Assembly (NCBI RefSeq): GCF_020708045.1
Contig: NZ_JAJFES010000015.1
Coordinates: 62,001-126,000 of the forward strand
Source of the DNA: Massilia sp. IC2-278
GTDB taxonomy: Bacteria; Pseudomonadota; Gammaproteobacteria; Burkholderiales; Burkholderiaceae_D
DNA length: 64,000 nt
Direction: 5' to 3'
Shown: piece after piece, positions 35,159-44,374 of the stretch
Layout of the letters: the number at the start of each line of letters is the position of its first letter
Numbering within the stretch: position 1 is the first letter of the stretch
Program-made: the position numbers and the translations under genes
Notes under the pieces: model-generated
What the model saw: the letters and a program-made list of their open reading frames with translations, nothing else
Told to the model about the DNA's origin: nothing
The model's database searches: none

Positions 35159-35950
35159 TTATGCGCCGCGGCTCACCAGCCCGCCCACCAGCACGGCATC
35201 GCCTTCCAGCGCAGTACGGATGGAGCAGGATTGGCCGGTGGCGCGGCCCTGGCGCACGTTCACACTCTGGCCCAGCAGCAGCGTGAGCGCCCCCGCCGCC
35301 ACGCCGGTGGCGCTGTCTTCCAGCGCCGGTTCGAGGTGGTTGAAGTTGCGGCCCTCGACCTCGCCATCGCCGGTGCGGCACCAGACGTAGCAGCCGTTCA
35401 CGCCGGCGTTCCTGCTCCAGACGTGGATCAGCGCCAGGTCAGGTTGCAAGCCGTACAGCGTGCCGACATCGGCTACTTCCAGCAGCAGCTTCGGGCTGCC
35501 GACCGACAGCACGCGCGGCGCGCTGGCCAGCACCAGGTCGGCCGCCGCCAGCAGGCGCAGCGGCAGGGCGGTATCCAGCTCGAGCGCGGGCGCTTGCTGG
35601 CGCTCCAGCCGCACGAACACCGTATCGCCGAGGCGCGACAGGACCAGCGGCTGGCCGTGCATCGCGGTCTTGACCGTCAGCGGCGCAGCGGCCCCGTGCC
35701 GCTCGAACAGCAGCGCCGCCGCCGCCAGGGTGGCGTGCACGCACAGCGAACTGCGCATGTGCGGATAGACGTAATCCAGCACCGCGGCCACATCGGGGGC
35801 ATCGCCGGGGTCGACGAACACACAGGTCAACCCGCGCTCGCGCGCCAGCGCCCGGCGCCAGCCCGGGTTGCCGTTTCCTTCCTCGACGACCAGCGCCGGG
35901 TTGCCTGCTCCAGGCTTTTCTCCAAAACAATCGAACTCATGAACACGCAT
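35159..35950 (-). CDS. PhzF-like isomerase family protein
   Basis: A 263-residue protein of the PhzF/diaminopimelate-epimerase-like fold. It has the N-terminal VHEFDCFGEKPGAGNPALVV and a C-terminal EDSATGVAAGALT, variants of the family motifs containing the catalytic Glu and the D-x-x-TGSA loop. The middle is less typical. Phenazine genes are absent, so it is most likely a metabolic isomerase of unknown substrate. It begins 33 bp from the dnaE2 LexA box on the opposite strand. Confidence 0.75.
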   Translation of the reverse strand: MRVHEFDCFGEKPGAGNPALVVEEGNGNPGWRRALARERGLTCVFVDPGDAPDVAAVLDYVYPHMRSSLCVHATLAAAALLFERHGAAAPLTVKTAMHGQPLVLSRLGDTVFVRLERQQAPALELDTALPLRLLAAADLVLASAPRVLSVGSPKLLLEVADVGTLYGLQPDLALIHVWSRNAGVNGCYVWCRTGDGEVEGRNFNHLEPALEDSATGVAAGALTLLLGQSVNVRQGRATGQSCSIRTALEGDAVLVGGLVSRGA

Positions 35951-35983
35951 TGCTGATCCTTGCCAAATTTACCTCGTCAGTTA

Positions 35984-36003
35984 TACTGTGTTTTTATACA
36001 GTA
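35984..36003 (+). promoter_or_regulatory. LexA (SOS) box upstream of dnaE2
   Basis: TACTGTGTTTTTATACAGTA is a perfect E. coli-type SOS box (TACTGT-N8-ACAGTA). It lies 61 bp before dnaE2 and 33 bp from the divergent PhzF-like start, so LexA may affect both. Confidence 0.93.
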
Positions 36004-36064
36004 GTTTTGTGCGGTTTGCACGTTTAATTTTTGTCACCCCCGTTTTTCTCAAGCCCAGTCAAGA

Positions 36065-39000
36065 ATGCCTTTACCTTCCGATCCATCGATGCAGGGCCTG
36101 CCCGACTATGCCGAGCTGTTCTGCCTCTCGAACTTCTCCTTCCTGCAAGGCGCCTCGCATGCCGAGGAGCTGGTGGCGCGGGCGGTGAAGCTGGGTTACG
36201 CGGCGCTGGCGCTTACCGACGAATGCTCGCTGGCCGGCGTGGTGCGCGCCCATGCCGAGGCCAAGAAGGCGGGGCTGCCCTTCGTCGTCGGCGCCCATTT
36301 CCACCTGCAGGAGCCGGACGGCAGCCCGGCGCTGTCGCTGATCCTGCTGGCCCGTAACCGCAACGGCTACGGCAACCTGTCCGAATTCATCACGCTGGGC
36401 CGCACGCGCAGCGAAAAGGGAACCTACTTCCTCACCCCGGGTGACATCGCCGACCCGCAAGGCGAGCTGGCGCACCTGAAGGGCATGCCCGACTGCCTGG
36501 CGATCCTGCTGCCGCGCTATCCCGGCCACGACCAGGCCGGCGTCGACCGCCTGCACGCGCAGGCCGCGTGGATGATCGAGCAGTTCGGCAACCGGGCCTG
36601 GATCGGCCTGACGCTGCTGCACCGCGCACTCGACGAAGCGCACCGCATCACGGTGGAAGAAGTGGGCTGGCAGCACGGCCTGCCGATCGTCGCGCTCGGG
36701 CACGTGACGATGCATGTGCGCTCCCGCAAGCCCCTGCAGGACACGCTCACCGCCACCCGCCTGAACAAGCCGGTGGCCGAATGCGGCTATGGCCTGGCGC
36801 AGAACGCCGAGCAGCACCTGCGCGCGCGCCTGCGCCTGGCGAACATCTATTCGAAGGAAGCGCTGAACGAGACACTGCGTATCGCTTCGGCTTGCACCTT
36901 TTCGCTCGACGAACTGCGCTACGAGTACCCGAACGAAGTGGTGCCGCCGGGGCAGACGGCCAGCAGTTTCCTGCGCAGCGAAACCTATATCGGCGCGCAC
37001 CGGCGCTTCCGCGAGGGTATCCCGGCCAGGGTGCAGGCCCAGATCGAGCACGAGCTGGCGCTGATCGCCGAGATGGAATACGAACACTATTTTCTCACCG
37101 TGTACGACATCGTGCGCTTCGCCCGTTCGCAGGAAATCCTGTGCCAGGGGCGGGGATCGGCCGCGAATTCGGCGGTCTGCTACTGCCTCGGCATCACCGA
37201 GGTCGATCCGGCGCGGGCGAACCTGCTGTTCGAACGCTTTATCTCGAAAGAGCGCAACGAGCCGCCGGACATCGACGTCGACTTCGAACACCAGCGCCGC
37301 GAAGAGGTCATCCAGTACATTTACGCCAAGTACGGACGCATGCGCGCGGCGCTGGCGGCGGTGGTCATCAGCTACCGCCCGAAAAGCGCGCTGCGCGACA
37401 GCGGCCGCGCGCTCGGCATCGACCTCGCCATCATCGAAAAAGTGTGCAAGAACCACCACTGGTTCGACAGCAAGGAGAACCTGCTGATGCGCCTGGGCGA
37501 ATGCGGCCTCGATCCGGATACGCCGCTGTCGCTGCAGTGGGCCACGCTGGCGCAGCAGCTGCTGAACTTTCCGCGCCATTTGTCGCAGCACCCGGGCGGC
37601 TTCGTCATCGCGCGCGGCAAGCTCTCGCGCCTGGTGCCGATCGAGAACGCCACCATGGTCGACCGCAGCGTCATCCAGTGGGACAAGAACGACCTCGAGG
37701 AACTCGGCCTGATGAAGGTCGACGTGCTGGCGCTGGGCATGCTGTCGATGCTGCGGCGCGCGCTGGCGCTGGTGAGCCTGCGCCACGACATCGTCTTCGA
37801 GATGCAGGACATCCCGCCCGACGACAAGGCGACCTACGACATGATCTGCGCCGCCGACACGGTGGGCGTGTTCCAGATCGAATCGCGCGCGCAAATGAGC
37901 ATGCTGCCGCGCATGAAGCCGCGCGTCTTCTATGACCTGGTGATCGAGGTGGCGGTGGTGCGGCCGGGGCCGATCCAGGGCGGCATGGTGCATCCTTACC
38001 TGCGGCGGCGTCAGGGACTCGAACCCGTGGTGTATCCGAGCGAGCAGATGAAAGTGGCGCTGGAGCGCACGCTCGGCGTGCCGATCTTCCAGGAGCAGGT
38101 GATGCAGGTGGCGATCCTCGGCGCCGGCTTCACGCCGGGCGAGGCCGACCAGCTGCGCCGCGCGATGGCGGCCTGGAAGCGCAAGGGCGGCCTGGAACAC
38201 TACTACGACCGCATCGTACGCGGCATGCTGGAGCGCGGCTACGACCTGGCCTTCGCCGAGCAGATCTTCAGCCAGATCCAGGGCTTCGGCGAATACGGCT
38301 TCCCCGAGTCGCACGCGGCCAGCTTCGCCTTGCTCGCCTATGCCAGCTCCTGGGTCAAGTGCCACGAGCCGGCCGCCTTCCTCTGCGCGCTCCTGAACAG
38401 CCAGCCGATGGGCTTCTACAGCCCCTCGCAACTGGTGCAGGACGCGCAGCGCCACGGCATCGAAGTGCGGCCGGTGGATGTGAACATCAGCGGCTGGGAT
38501 TCGACGCTGGAAGAACTGCACGACCGCACGCGCCAGCCGGCCGTGCGCCTGGGTCTTTCGCTGCAGCGCGGCATGAGCCGCGAAGCGGTGGCGCGCATCG
38601 AGGATGCGCGCGCGATCAAGCCATTCGACAGCGTGGCCGACCTGGCGCGCCGGGCAGGGTTGGACCGCAGCGACCTGCAGGTGCTGGCCGGCGCGAATGC
38701 CCTGCGTTCGCTGGCCGGGCACCGGCGCGAAGCCTTGTGGCAGGCGGTGGGTGCGGTGCCCGACCGCGATTTGCTGCGTCCGACCACGGTGGATGAGGAG
38801 ATGCCAGCGCTCGCGGCGCCGAGCGAGGGCGACGAGATCGTCGGCGACTACCGCGCCCAGGGGCTGACGCTGGGGCGGCATCCGCTGGCGCTCTTGCGCA
38901 AGCAGCTGCTGAAGCAGCGCTTCATGCCGGCGTCCGTATTGAACGAGTACGCCGACGGCCAGCTGGCGCGCGGCTGCGGCATCGTTACCGTACGCCAGCG

Positions 39001-39241
39001 TCCCGGCACCGCCAAGGGCGTGCTGTTCGTGACGCTGGAAGACGAGACCGGCAACGTGAACGTGATCGTCTGGCCCGACCTGGTCGAGCAGCAGCGGCGC
39101 GAGGTGCTGGGGGCGCATCTGCTGGGCGTGTACGGGGTCTGGCAGAGCCAGGGGCAGGTGAAGCACCTGGTGGCCAAGCGGCTGGTGGACATGTCGCATT
39201 TGCTGGGCAGGCTGGCGACGAACAGCCGGGATTTTTGCTGA
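36065..39241 (+). CDS. dnaE2: error-prone DNA polymerase DnaE2
   Basis: A 1058-residue C-family polymerase of DnaE2/ImuC length. The PHP domain starts at YAELFCLSNFSFLQGASHAEELV. The catalytic palm has the PPDIDVDFEHQRREEV acidic motif. Finger and beta-binding regions follow, with GYGFPESHAASFALLAY (here GEYGFPESHA), and a C-terminal OB fold (GVLFVTLEDETGNVNVIVWP). It carries out SOS-induced mutagenic synthesis together with ImuA and ImuB, encoded far upstream at 4331-6449. An ATG at 36089 is an alternative start. Confidence 0.94.
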   Translation: MPLPSDPSMQGLPDYAELFCLSNFSFLQGASHAEELVARAVKLGYAALALTDECSLAGVVRAHAEAKKAGLPFVVGAHFHLQEPDGSPALSLILLARNRNGYGNLSEFITLGRTRSEKGTYFLTPGDIADPQGELAHLKGMPDCLAILLPRYPGHDQAGVDRLHAQAAWMIEQFGNRAWIGLTLLHRALDEAHRITVEEVGWQHGLPIVALGHVTMHVRSRKPLQDTLTATRLNKPVAECGYGLAQNAEQHLRARLRLANIYSKEALNETLRIASACTFSLDELRYEYPNEVVPPGQTASSFLRSETYIGAHRRFREGIPARVQAQIEHELALIAEMEYEHYFLTVYDIVRFARSQEILCQGRGSAANSAVCYCLGITEVDPARANLLFERFISKERNEPPDIDVDFEHQRREEVIQYIYAKYGRMRAALAAVVISYRPKSALRDSGRALGIDLAIIEKVCKNHHWFDSKENLLMRLGECGLDPDTPLSLQWATLAQQLLNFPRHLSQHPGGFVIARGKLSRLVPIENATMVDRSVIQWDKNDLEELGLMKVDVLALGMLSMLRRALALVSLRHDIVFEMQDIPPDDKATYDMICAADTVGVFQIESRAQMSMLPRMKPRVFYDLVIEVAVVRPGPIQGGMVHPYLRRRQGLEPVVYPSEQMKVALERTLGVPIFQEQVMQVAILGAGFTPGEADQLRRAMAAWKRKGGLEHYYDRIVRGMLERGYDLAFAEQIFSQIQGFGEYGFPESHAASFALLAYASSWVKCHEPAAFLCALLNSQPMGFYSPSQLVQDAQRHGIEVRPVDVNISGWDSTLEELHDRTRQPAVRLGLSLQRGMSREAVARIEDARAIKPFDSVADLARRAGLDRSDLQVLAGANALRSLAGHRREALWQAVGAVPDRDLLRPTTVDEEMPALAAPSEGDEIVGDYRAQGLTLGRHPLALLRKQLLKQRFMPASVLNEYADGQLARGCGIVTVRQRPGTAKGVLFVTLEDETGNVNVIVWPDLVEQQRREVLGAHLLGVYGVWQSQGQVKHLVAKRLVDMSHLLGRLATNSRDFC

Positions 39242-39286
39242 GGCGGACAAGCGGCCGCGCCGCCTGCCCGCAGACGGCATGGCGTG

Positions 39287-39856
39287 TTACCGGATCGGCC
39301 GCATGCCGCAGATGCGCGGCGCCGCCTCCGGTTCCACGGCAGGCGGCTGCGCCATCTGGCGCAGCAGGCAGTCGTGCAGCCCGGACAGCTCGGGCAGCGT
39401 GTGAACCAGGTCCCAGGTCCGCGAGGCGGCATCGGCTTCATCGGCAGGATGCGCCGCCTGCGCCATCCGGCTCCAGGCCAGCGCCGCCGCATTCACTTCC
39501 CGTATTCCGGTGTCGGCGAGCCAGTCAATGACCACCGCGCGCTGCATGTCCCAGGCCAGCCAGTGCCGCTGCTGCTCGCTCGCGCCCTCCGCATGCAGCG
39601 CCAGGAAGCTCTCCAGTATCCCGCTCATGGCCACGGCAAGCTGCGATACGAGTTCGGGCGCCTGCGGCAGCAGCGGCTCGCGGCAAGCGTTGGCCAGCCA
39701 GTGCTCGGCCACGGGAACGAGTCCGGCCTCGAGCCAGACCAGCCTGCCATCGGGCTTCGTGGACAGCACGAGGAATGCGGGCAGTTGCAGGCCGGCCGCG
39801 GCCAGGCTGGCCAGGTCCTGGCGCACGCGGTTGTCGGTGGCGGTGGCGTCCTCCAT
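39287..39856 (-). CDS. soluble protein of unknown function, partner of the ankyrin-like gene
   Basis: A 189-residue protein without signal peptide or membrane segment, rich in Ala, Leu and Trp and probably all-helical. The first third has FLVLSTKPDGRLVWLEAGLVP, a beta hairpin-like stretch; the rest is helical with LAWDMQRAVVIDWL. I do not recognise it. It begins 6 bp after the ankyrin-like gene on the same strand, so the two almost certainly form one operon. Confidence 0.7.
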   Translation of the reverse strand: MEDATATDNRVRQDLASLAAAGLQLPAFLVLSTKPDGRLVWLEAGLVPVAEHWLANACREPLLPQAPELVSQLAVAMSGILESFLALHAEGASEQQRHWLAWDMQRAVVIDWLADTGIREVNAAALAWSRMAQAAHPADEADAASRTWDLVHTLPELSGLHDCLLRQMAQPPAVEPEAAPRICGMRPIR

Positions 39857-39862
39857 GGGCTC

Positions 39863-41065
39863 TCAATCTCCGGCGGCGGCAAGCGCTTGCCGATGCCGCG
39901 CCTCCAGGCCGGGATGGCCGCGCAAGGCCGCCAGCAGCCTCGGGCCCTGGGCGGCGCAGCGCAGGCTGGCGATGAAGCGCGGGTGGTCCAGGGGCGCGCC
40001 GCGTAGGGCCAGCGAGACCAGCATGTCGGCCCTTTGCACGATGAATTCGGTTTCGCCGTTGTACAGGTCGAAAGGCCTGGCCGCGCATGCTGCGCACAGG
40101 GCCTGTTCCTGCAGCGAACCGAGGCTGGCGCCGGCATCCAGCAGCATCTCGACCAGGGTCTCGTCGAGCGTCGACACCGCCGCGAGCAGGGCGTCGTCGA
40201 GCGCGGCGGCGTCGGTCACGCCGTGCTCGAGCAGCCAGGCGACGGCATCGTGGGCGGCGTTCGATGCGGCCGCCGCCAATGCTTGCGGCCCGGCCAGCGC
40301 CAGGTCGGCGCCGCGCGTGGCCAGCTGTTCCAGCATCTGCGCATTGTCGGCGCGTGCTGCCGCCGTGAGCACCGTGGCGGACTCCCGATGCAGATCGAGG
40401 CCGGCTGCGCGCAGGCGGTCGATGAGGGCGAGGTAGCCGGCGTTGCTGCGGCCCTCGGTGTACCAGGGCGCATCGCGCGCCGGCGAGTGGACGCCTTCGG
40501 CCAGCACGTCGAGTGCAGCGGGAACCAGGTCCGTGAGCCGGACGCCGCGCGCCAGCGCCAGGTCGAGCGCGGCGCTGTCGGCCCAGCGGCAGGCGAGACC
40601 GGCATACGCCTGCCAGAACGCCGCGCGCCAGTGCGCGTGGTCTTCCCCGTTCCAGCGCAGCGCCTCGCGCAGGCTGGCCAGGGGGCCGAGCGCGAAATGC
40701 GCGAGCGCCGGGTCGCGCGCCAGGTCGTGTTCCATGAGTGCCGGGCAGGGACCGAGCAGGCCGGCCGTATCGGCAAGGGCTGCGGGCCAATCGGTATATG
40801 CGCTGTCGTCGTCCAGGTCGTCGAGCACGCCGACCGCCAGCCGCAGGTCGAAGTCGTAGCCGCTCACGCAGGCCAGCAGGGCGCCCAGCTTCAGGGGCGC
40901 CGGCAGCGTGGAGGTGGCGACGAAGGAGAGCAGGGCGTCCTGGTATTCCGGCGTCGCATGGCCCGGGTTCAGGTAATGCGCCTGCGCCGCGTCCTGCCAG
41001 CGGCCGTGGATCGCATCCAGGTCGGTGCAGCCGTCGAAGACGCGATGCCAGTCGAGAAGATTCAT
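39863..41065 (-). CDS. ankyrin-like repeat protein
   Basis: A 400-residue soluble protein. The C-terminal two thirds contain imperfect ankyrin-type repeats: GYLALIDRLRAAGLDLH, ATVLTAAARADNAQMLEQLATRGADLALAG, DAVAWLLEHGV, and DETLVEMLLDAGASL. The N-terminal 200 residues are helical and unrecognised. It probably mediates protein binding. It is divergent from the multi-CXXC membrane protein with 111 bp between starts and is followed by an unknown gene. No secretion signal was seen. Confidence 0.78.
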   Translation of the reverse strand: MNLLDWHRVFDGCTDLDAIHGRWQDAAQAHYLNPGHATPEYQDALLSFVATSTLPAPLKLGALLACVSGYDFDLRLAVGVLDDLDDDSAYTDWPAALADTAGLLGPCPALMEHDLARDPALAHFALGPLASLREALRWNGEDHAHWRAAFWQAYAGLACRWADSAALDLALARGVRLTDLVPAALDVLAEGVHSPARDAPWYTEGRSNAGYLALIDRLRAAGLDLHRESATVLTAAARADNAQMLEQLATRGADLALAGPQALAAAASNAAHDAVAWLLEHGVTDAAALDDALLAAVSTLDETLVEMLLDAGASLGSLQEQALCAACAARPFDLYNGETEFIVQRADMLVSLALRGAPLDHPRFIASLRCAAQGPRLLAALRGHPGLEARHRQALAAAGD

Positions 41066-41124
41066 GGGTCGGTTCGTTGGAAAAAGTGGAGGCTCATCGG
41101 CGCTGGAAAGCGCCTTCCCTCAGC

Positions 41125-41130
41125 TATAAT
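41125..41130 (+). promoter_or_regulatory. -10 box for the multi-CXXC gene
   Basis: A perfect TATAAT lies 46 bp before the ATG. No good -35 is seen at the right spacing. The same AT-rich stretch read backwards could serve the divergent ankyrin-like gene. Confidence 0.35.
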
Positions 41131-41176
41131 AAATTGCTTTTTAGAAACTGCAATATCTTCCTCATCGGAGACCAGC

Positions 41177-42856
41177 ATGGCTACCCTGACCGGCCCCGCC
41201 GCCGTTGCCGTACCCGCCACTGCAACTGCCACTGCTACCGGTGTGCGCGTCCTCGACGCCGCCGGGATCGATGCGGTGCGCACAAGCGTGCAAGCCTGGC
41301 TCGACAGCCATGGCGTGGTGGAGCTGGCGCGCCTGTCCGACCGCATGCTGCTCACGCGTGCCACACTGTTTCCGGTGACGAAGCTGCAGCTGCGCACCCG
41401 CTACGAAACCCGCAGCGTCGCCAGCAAGACGGAGGCCCTGCAACGCGGTGCGGTTCCCGAAAAACGGAACTTCAGGGACGACGGTTTTCCGATCTGGGAC
41501 CACATCGCCGGCGCCAGCGCCGCCGACATGCAACCCGGCGTGTTACCACCCGCGGTCACGAAAAAGGTGCGCTATTCCGACCTGGCCAAGGATTGCGCCG
41601 CCTGCGGTGCGGCCGGCAGCACGCGCTGCGCCAAGTGCGGCGGGCAAGGGCAGACGGCCTGCCGCTCCTGCGGCGGCGGACGTGAAGTCGACTGCAGCGC
41701 CTGCAGCGGCGCTGGCGAAAAGAAGTGCTGGACCTGCAACGGGCATGGCGAGCGCAAATGCGATGGCTGCCGCTCCGGGACGCGCCACAACGGCGAGCGC
41801 TGCACGCTGTGCCATGGCCGCGGCTATACCCGCTGCAACGAATGCCGCGACGGCATCAAGGCCTGCGGCGCCTGCTCGCGCCGGGGCAGCGTCCGCTGTG
41901 CCACCTGCGACGCGGCGGGACAGGTCCGGTGCGGCGGCTGCAGCGGCGAAGGCAAAATCGCCTGCACGCCCTGCGCGGGCAGCGGCACGCTCGTCACTTC
42001 GCTGCACCTTACCGCCAGCCATGCCGAAAAGCTGGCGGACGCCTGGGTCATGCCGCCCGAGTATGCCGCCATGGTGCCGGAAGAAGTCTCCGCCTGGCTG
42101 CAGCGGCATGTCGAGATCGGCGCCGCCTGCGAACTGTCGGCGCAGCAGTTCGACGGCGCACCTGGCTTGGCGCAGGGCGCGGCCGCTACGGCGCTGGGCC
42201 AGGCCGGGCAGCGCCTGGTCGAGGAGTCGAAGCGCCACGTGCGCTACCGCTCCAACCTGGAACGCGTCGACGTGTCCGGCGGGCCGGTGGAACGCATCGT
42301 CCGCCAGTGGTACAGCGAGTATGCGCTGCCGCTGGTGAAGGTCGATTACCTGTTCGACGGCGGGGTGCTGACTTTATGGACCGTCGCGCCCGGCCTGGCG
42401 ACGGCTGACCACGAACAGGGCTACGCCAGGAAAGGCAGCGCGGTGTTCGCTTCCGAAGGCCCGGTGGCCGACTACGCCGGGCAGGGGCTGGCTGCCGCCG
42501 CAGCGGCCCTGGAGAACGGCAGGCTGGGGGAGTGCGGCCGTCTCGCCCGCGGCCTGCTGCAAGCCTTTCCGGGTTTGACGCAGGCGGCATCGCTGCAGGC
42601 GGCGGCCGTCCGCTCCCAGCGCATCTGCGCGTCGATCGGGTCGCTGCTTGCCGTGGCGGGCGCCGTGGTCCTGTACATGGCCACGGCGCCCATGCCACCG
42701 TCCGCCGTCGCCATGGCCGGCATCGGCTGCGCCCTGCTGGCGGCCGCGGCGCCGTTCGCGTTCAAGCGTGTCGTCTACGGGACGCGGACGGCCGCGCTGC
42801 TGGCGCAGTGCGCGCTGGTCGGCGCCATGCTGGTCCCGGCGGTCGCAGGCATCTAA
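41177..42856 (+). CDS. membrane protein with twelve CXXC pairs in an 11-residue repeat
   Basis: A 559-residue protein. Residues 1-135 are an unrecognised soluble region. From 140 to 266 there are twelve CXXC pairs starting at 140, 151, 162, 173, 184, 195, 209, 220, 230, 241, 252 and 263, almost exactly 11 residues apart, often followed by G-x-G. Each pair resembles half of a DnaJ-type zinc finger, so six zinc sites are possible. There is no J domain. Residues 275-480 are a second unrecognised region (ERIVRQWYSEYALPLVKVDYLFDGG). Two or three membrane helices close the protein (about 483-559). The start follows a GGAG ribosome site. Function unknown; redox, metal or protein binding are all possible. 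Confidence 0.8.
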   Translation: MATLTGPAAVAVPATATATATGVRVLDAAGIDAVRTSVQAWLDSHGVVELARLSDRMLLTRATLFPVTKLQLRTRYETRSVASKTEALQRGAVPEKRNFRDDGFPIWDHIAGASAADMQPGVLPPAVTKKVRYSDLAKDCAACGAAGSTRCAKCGGQGQTACRSCGGGREVDCSACSGAGEKKCWTCNGHGERKCDGCRSGTRHNGERCTLCHGRGYTRCNECRDGIKACGACSRRGSVRCATCDAAGQVRCGGCSGEGKIACTPCAGSGTLVTSLHLTASHAEKLADAWVMPPEYAAMVPEEVSAWLQRHVEIGAACELSAQQFDGAPGLAQGAAATALGQAGQRLVEESKRHVRYRSNLERVDVSGGPVERIVRQWYSEYALPLVKVDYLFDGGVLTLWTVAPGLATADHEQGYARKGSAVFASEGPVADYAGQGLAAAAAALENGRLGECGRLARGLLQAFPGLTQAASLQAAAVRSQRICASIGSLLAVAGAVVLYMATAPMPPSAVAMAGIGCALLAAAAPFAFKRVVYGTRTAALLAQCALVGAMLVPAVAGI

Positions 42857-42947
42857 CGCGGCGTATCGCGGCGGTCGGTGAAGTAGCGAACCGAGCCCGG
42901 ATGGCTGCGCGCGTATCGTCCGTGTTCCATCCACGGGAAAGCACGCC

Positions 42948-43973
42948 ATGGCCACCGATTTCGACCGTACCGACAACCAGCACCGCCCACCCCTGGGCGC
43001 CACCCACGCGCCCACGGGCAAACCCCTGATCGTGACGCCGACCTTTGTGAGCCGCGTGGACGCTACCGCGCGCGGCGAACGCCCGCAGGACAGCGGCGCC
43101 TCGAAAAGCCGCCATGGCCACGAGGTGCATTTCCCGAACTGGCGCCCGCACGCGCTGGCGCTGGAAGGCGAGCCGAACCTCGCCTTCGAGCACTGGGACG
43201 AATACTGGCGCAAGGTGCATGGCCCGAAGTTCGCCTGGGACGAGCCGGGCAGCTCGTCGGCGGCCGTGCTGCGCTACGACCAGGTGCACCGCATCGCCTC
43301 CGGCCCATCCTCCTTCTTCGCCCCGCCTTACCGCGCGATGGTGACGGACGAAGGCAGGCTGCCCGACGATCCGGAAAAGCGCGTCCCGCCTTACGATCGC
43401 CCGCGCTGGGACGGCTTTGCCTACATCGCCTATGCCGACGAAGACGACATCGAGCGCACGCTGGGCCAGGACAAGTTCGACAAGCGCATCGTGGCCGACG
43501 AGCAGGTGGCCTTCCGCATGGTCACGCGCGAGATCACGCGCGAATACATCCTGATACCGAGCGCGCGCCACCGCGATCCGGTGAGCCTGGTGATGATCCA
43601 CATGCGCGCATCCCACCTGTCGCGCGAGGCTTTCCAGGAACGCCTGCTGGGCGAGCATGCCCGGCTGGTGCTGGCCCAGCCGGCCACGCGCGAATTCGTG
43701 CGCCGCTACGCCCAGCTGCACAACATCGGCTCGACCCAGAAAGACCCCGAGGGCAGCCGGATCGACGCGGTGTCGGTGCTGTCGTTCGCGTCGCTGAACG
43801 ACGTCGAGGATTACGTCGTCAGCGACGATTACGCGGCCATCCAGGCCTCGTACGATGCGCTGCTGGGCGAGGGTTCGGAGTGGTGGACCGGCATCAACTA
43901 CAGCGTGATCAACCGTTTGATGCCGGAAGTGGCGACCGCGCTGCCCGCGTCCGGCGCACAGGATCAGGCCTGA
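42948..43973 (+). CDS. EthD-domain-like protein of unknown function
   Basis: A 341-residue soluble protein. The middle and C-terminal parts look like two dimeric alpha/beta barrel (EthD-type) units: one with EHWDEYWRKVHGPKFAW, the other with SREAFQERLLGEHARLVLAQPATREFVRRYAQLHNIG. The first 70 residues are polar and possibly disordered. EthD-like proteins occur beside oxidative degradation genes, but none is seen here. It ends overlapping the convergent RidA gene by 10 bp. Confidence 0.7.
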   Translation: MATDFDRTDNQHRPPLGATHAPTGKPLIVTPTFVSRVDATARGERPQDSGASKSRHGHEVHFPNWRPHALALEGEPNLAFEHWDEYWRKVHGPKFAWDEPGSSSAAVLRYDQVHRIASGPSSFFAPPYRAMVTDEGRLPDDPEKRVPPYDRPRWDGFAYIAYADEDDIERTLGQDKFDKRIVADEQVAFRMVTREITREYILIPSARHRDPVSLVMIHMRASHLSREAFQERLLGEHARLVLAQPATREFVRRYAQLHNIGSTQKDPEGSRIDAVSVLSFASLNDVEDYVVSDDYAAIQASYDALLGEGSEWWTGINYSVINRLMPEVATALPASGAQDQA

Positions 43974-44374
43974 TCCTGCCTGCCCTCGGGCAGGCGCGCC
44001 ACCACCTTGATCTCGAACTGGAAGCCATACAGCCAGGTCACGCCGACCGCGGTTACGGTGGGGTGAGGCGGGCCGCCCCAGAATTCCTGGGCCACGCCCC
44101 AGATTTGTTCGAAGCGCGTTTCCGGGTCGACGATGAAGATGGTCACGTCGACCACGTCGTCGAAGCTGCATTCCGCCGCCGCCAGCACGGCGTTCAGGTT
44201 CTGGAAGGCGCGCCGCACCTGAGCGTCCAGTTCCGGCTCGGGCGACCCATCCTCGCGGCTGCCGACCTGGCCCGAGACGAACAAGAAGCCGCCCGCGCGC
44301 ACCGCCGGCGAATAATGGTTCTTTTCATATAAAGCCTGGCGTCCGGCCGGGAACACGACGTCGCGTACTGTCAT
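43964..44374 (-). CDS. RidA/YjgF-family protein
   Basis: A 136-residue RidA-like protein. It has YSPAVRAGGFLFVSGQVG, QVRRAFQNLNAVLAAAECSFDDVVDVTIFIVD and a C-terminal PTVTAVGVTWLYGFQFEIKVVA. RidA proteins deaminate reactive enamines/imines or are enzymes of degradative pathways. The catalytic Arg of classical RidA (in the RxT or PARS region) is replaced near HPTVTAVG, so deaminase activity is doubtful. It is divergent from a LysR regulator, its likely controller. Confidence 0.85.
   Translation of the reverse strand: MTVRDVVFPAGRQALYEKNHYSPAVRAGGFLFVSGQVGSREDGSPEPELDAQVRRAFQNLNAVLAAAECSFDDVVDVTIFIVDPETRFEQIWGVAQEFWGGPPHPTVTAVGVTWLYGFQFEIKVVARLPEGRQDQA

Noticed and set aside
36071..39280. A frame of over 1000 codons antisense to dnaE2
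   Set aside because: It is an artefact of high GC in third codon positions of dnaE2. The dnaE2 motifs on the plus strand are unambiguous.
41594..41974. The multi-CXXC protein as a DnaJ chaperone
   Set aside because: There is no J domain or HPD motif, the Cys spacing differs from DnaJ, and membrane helices end the protein.
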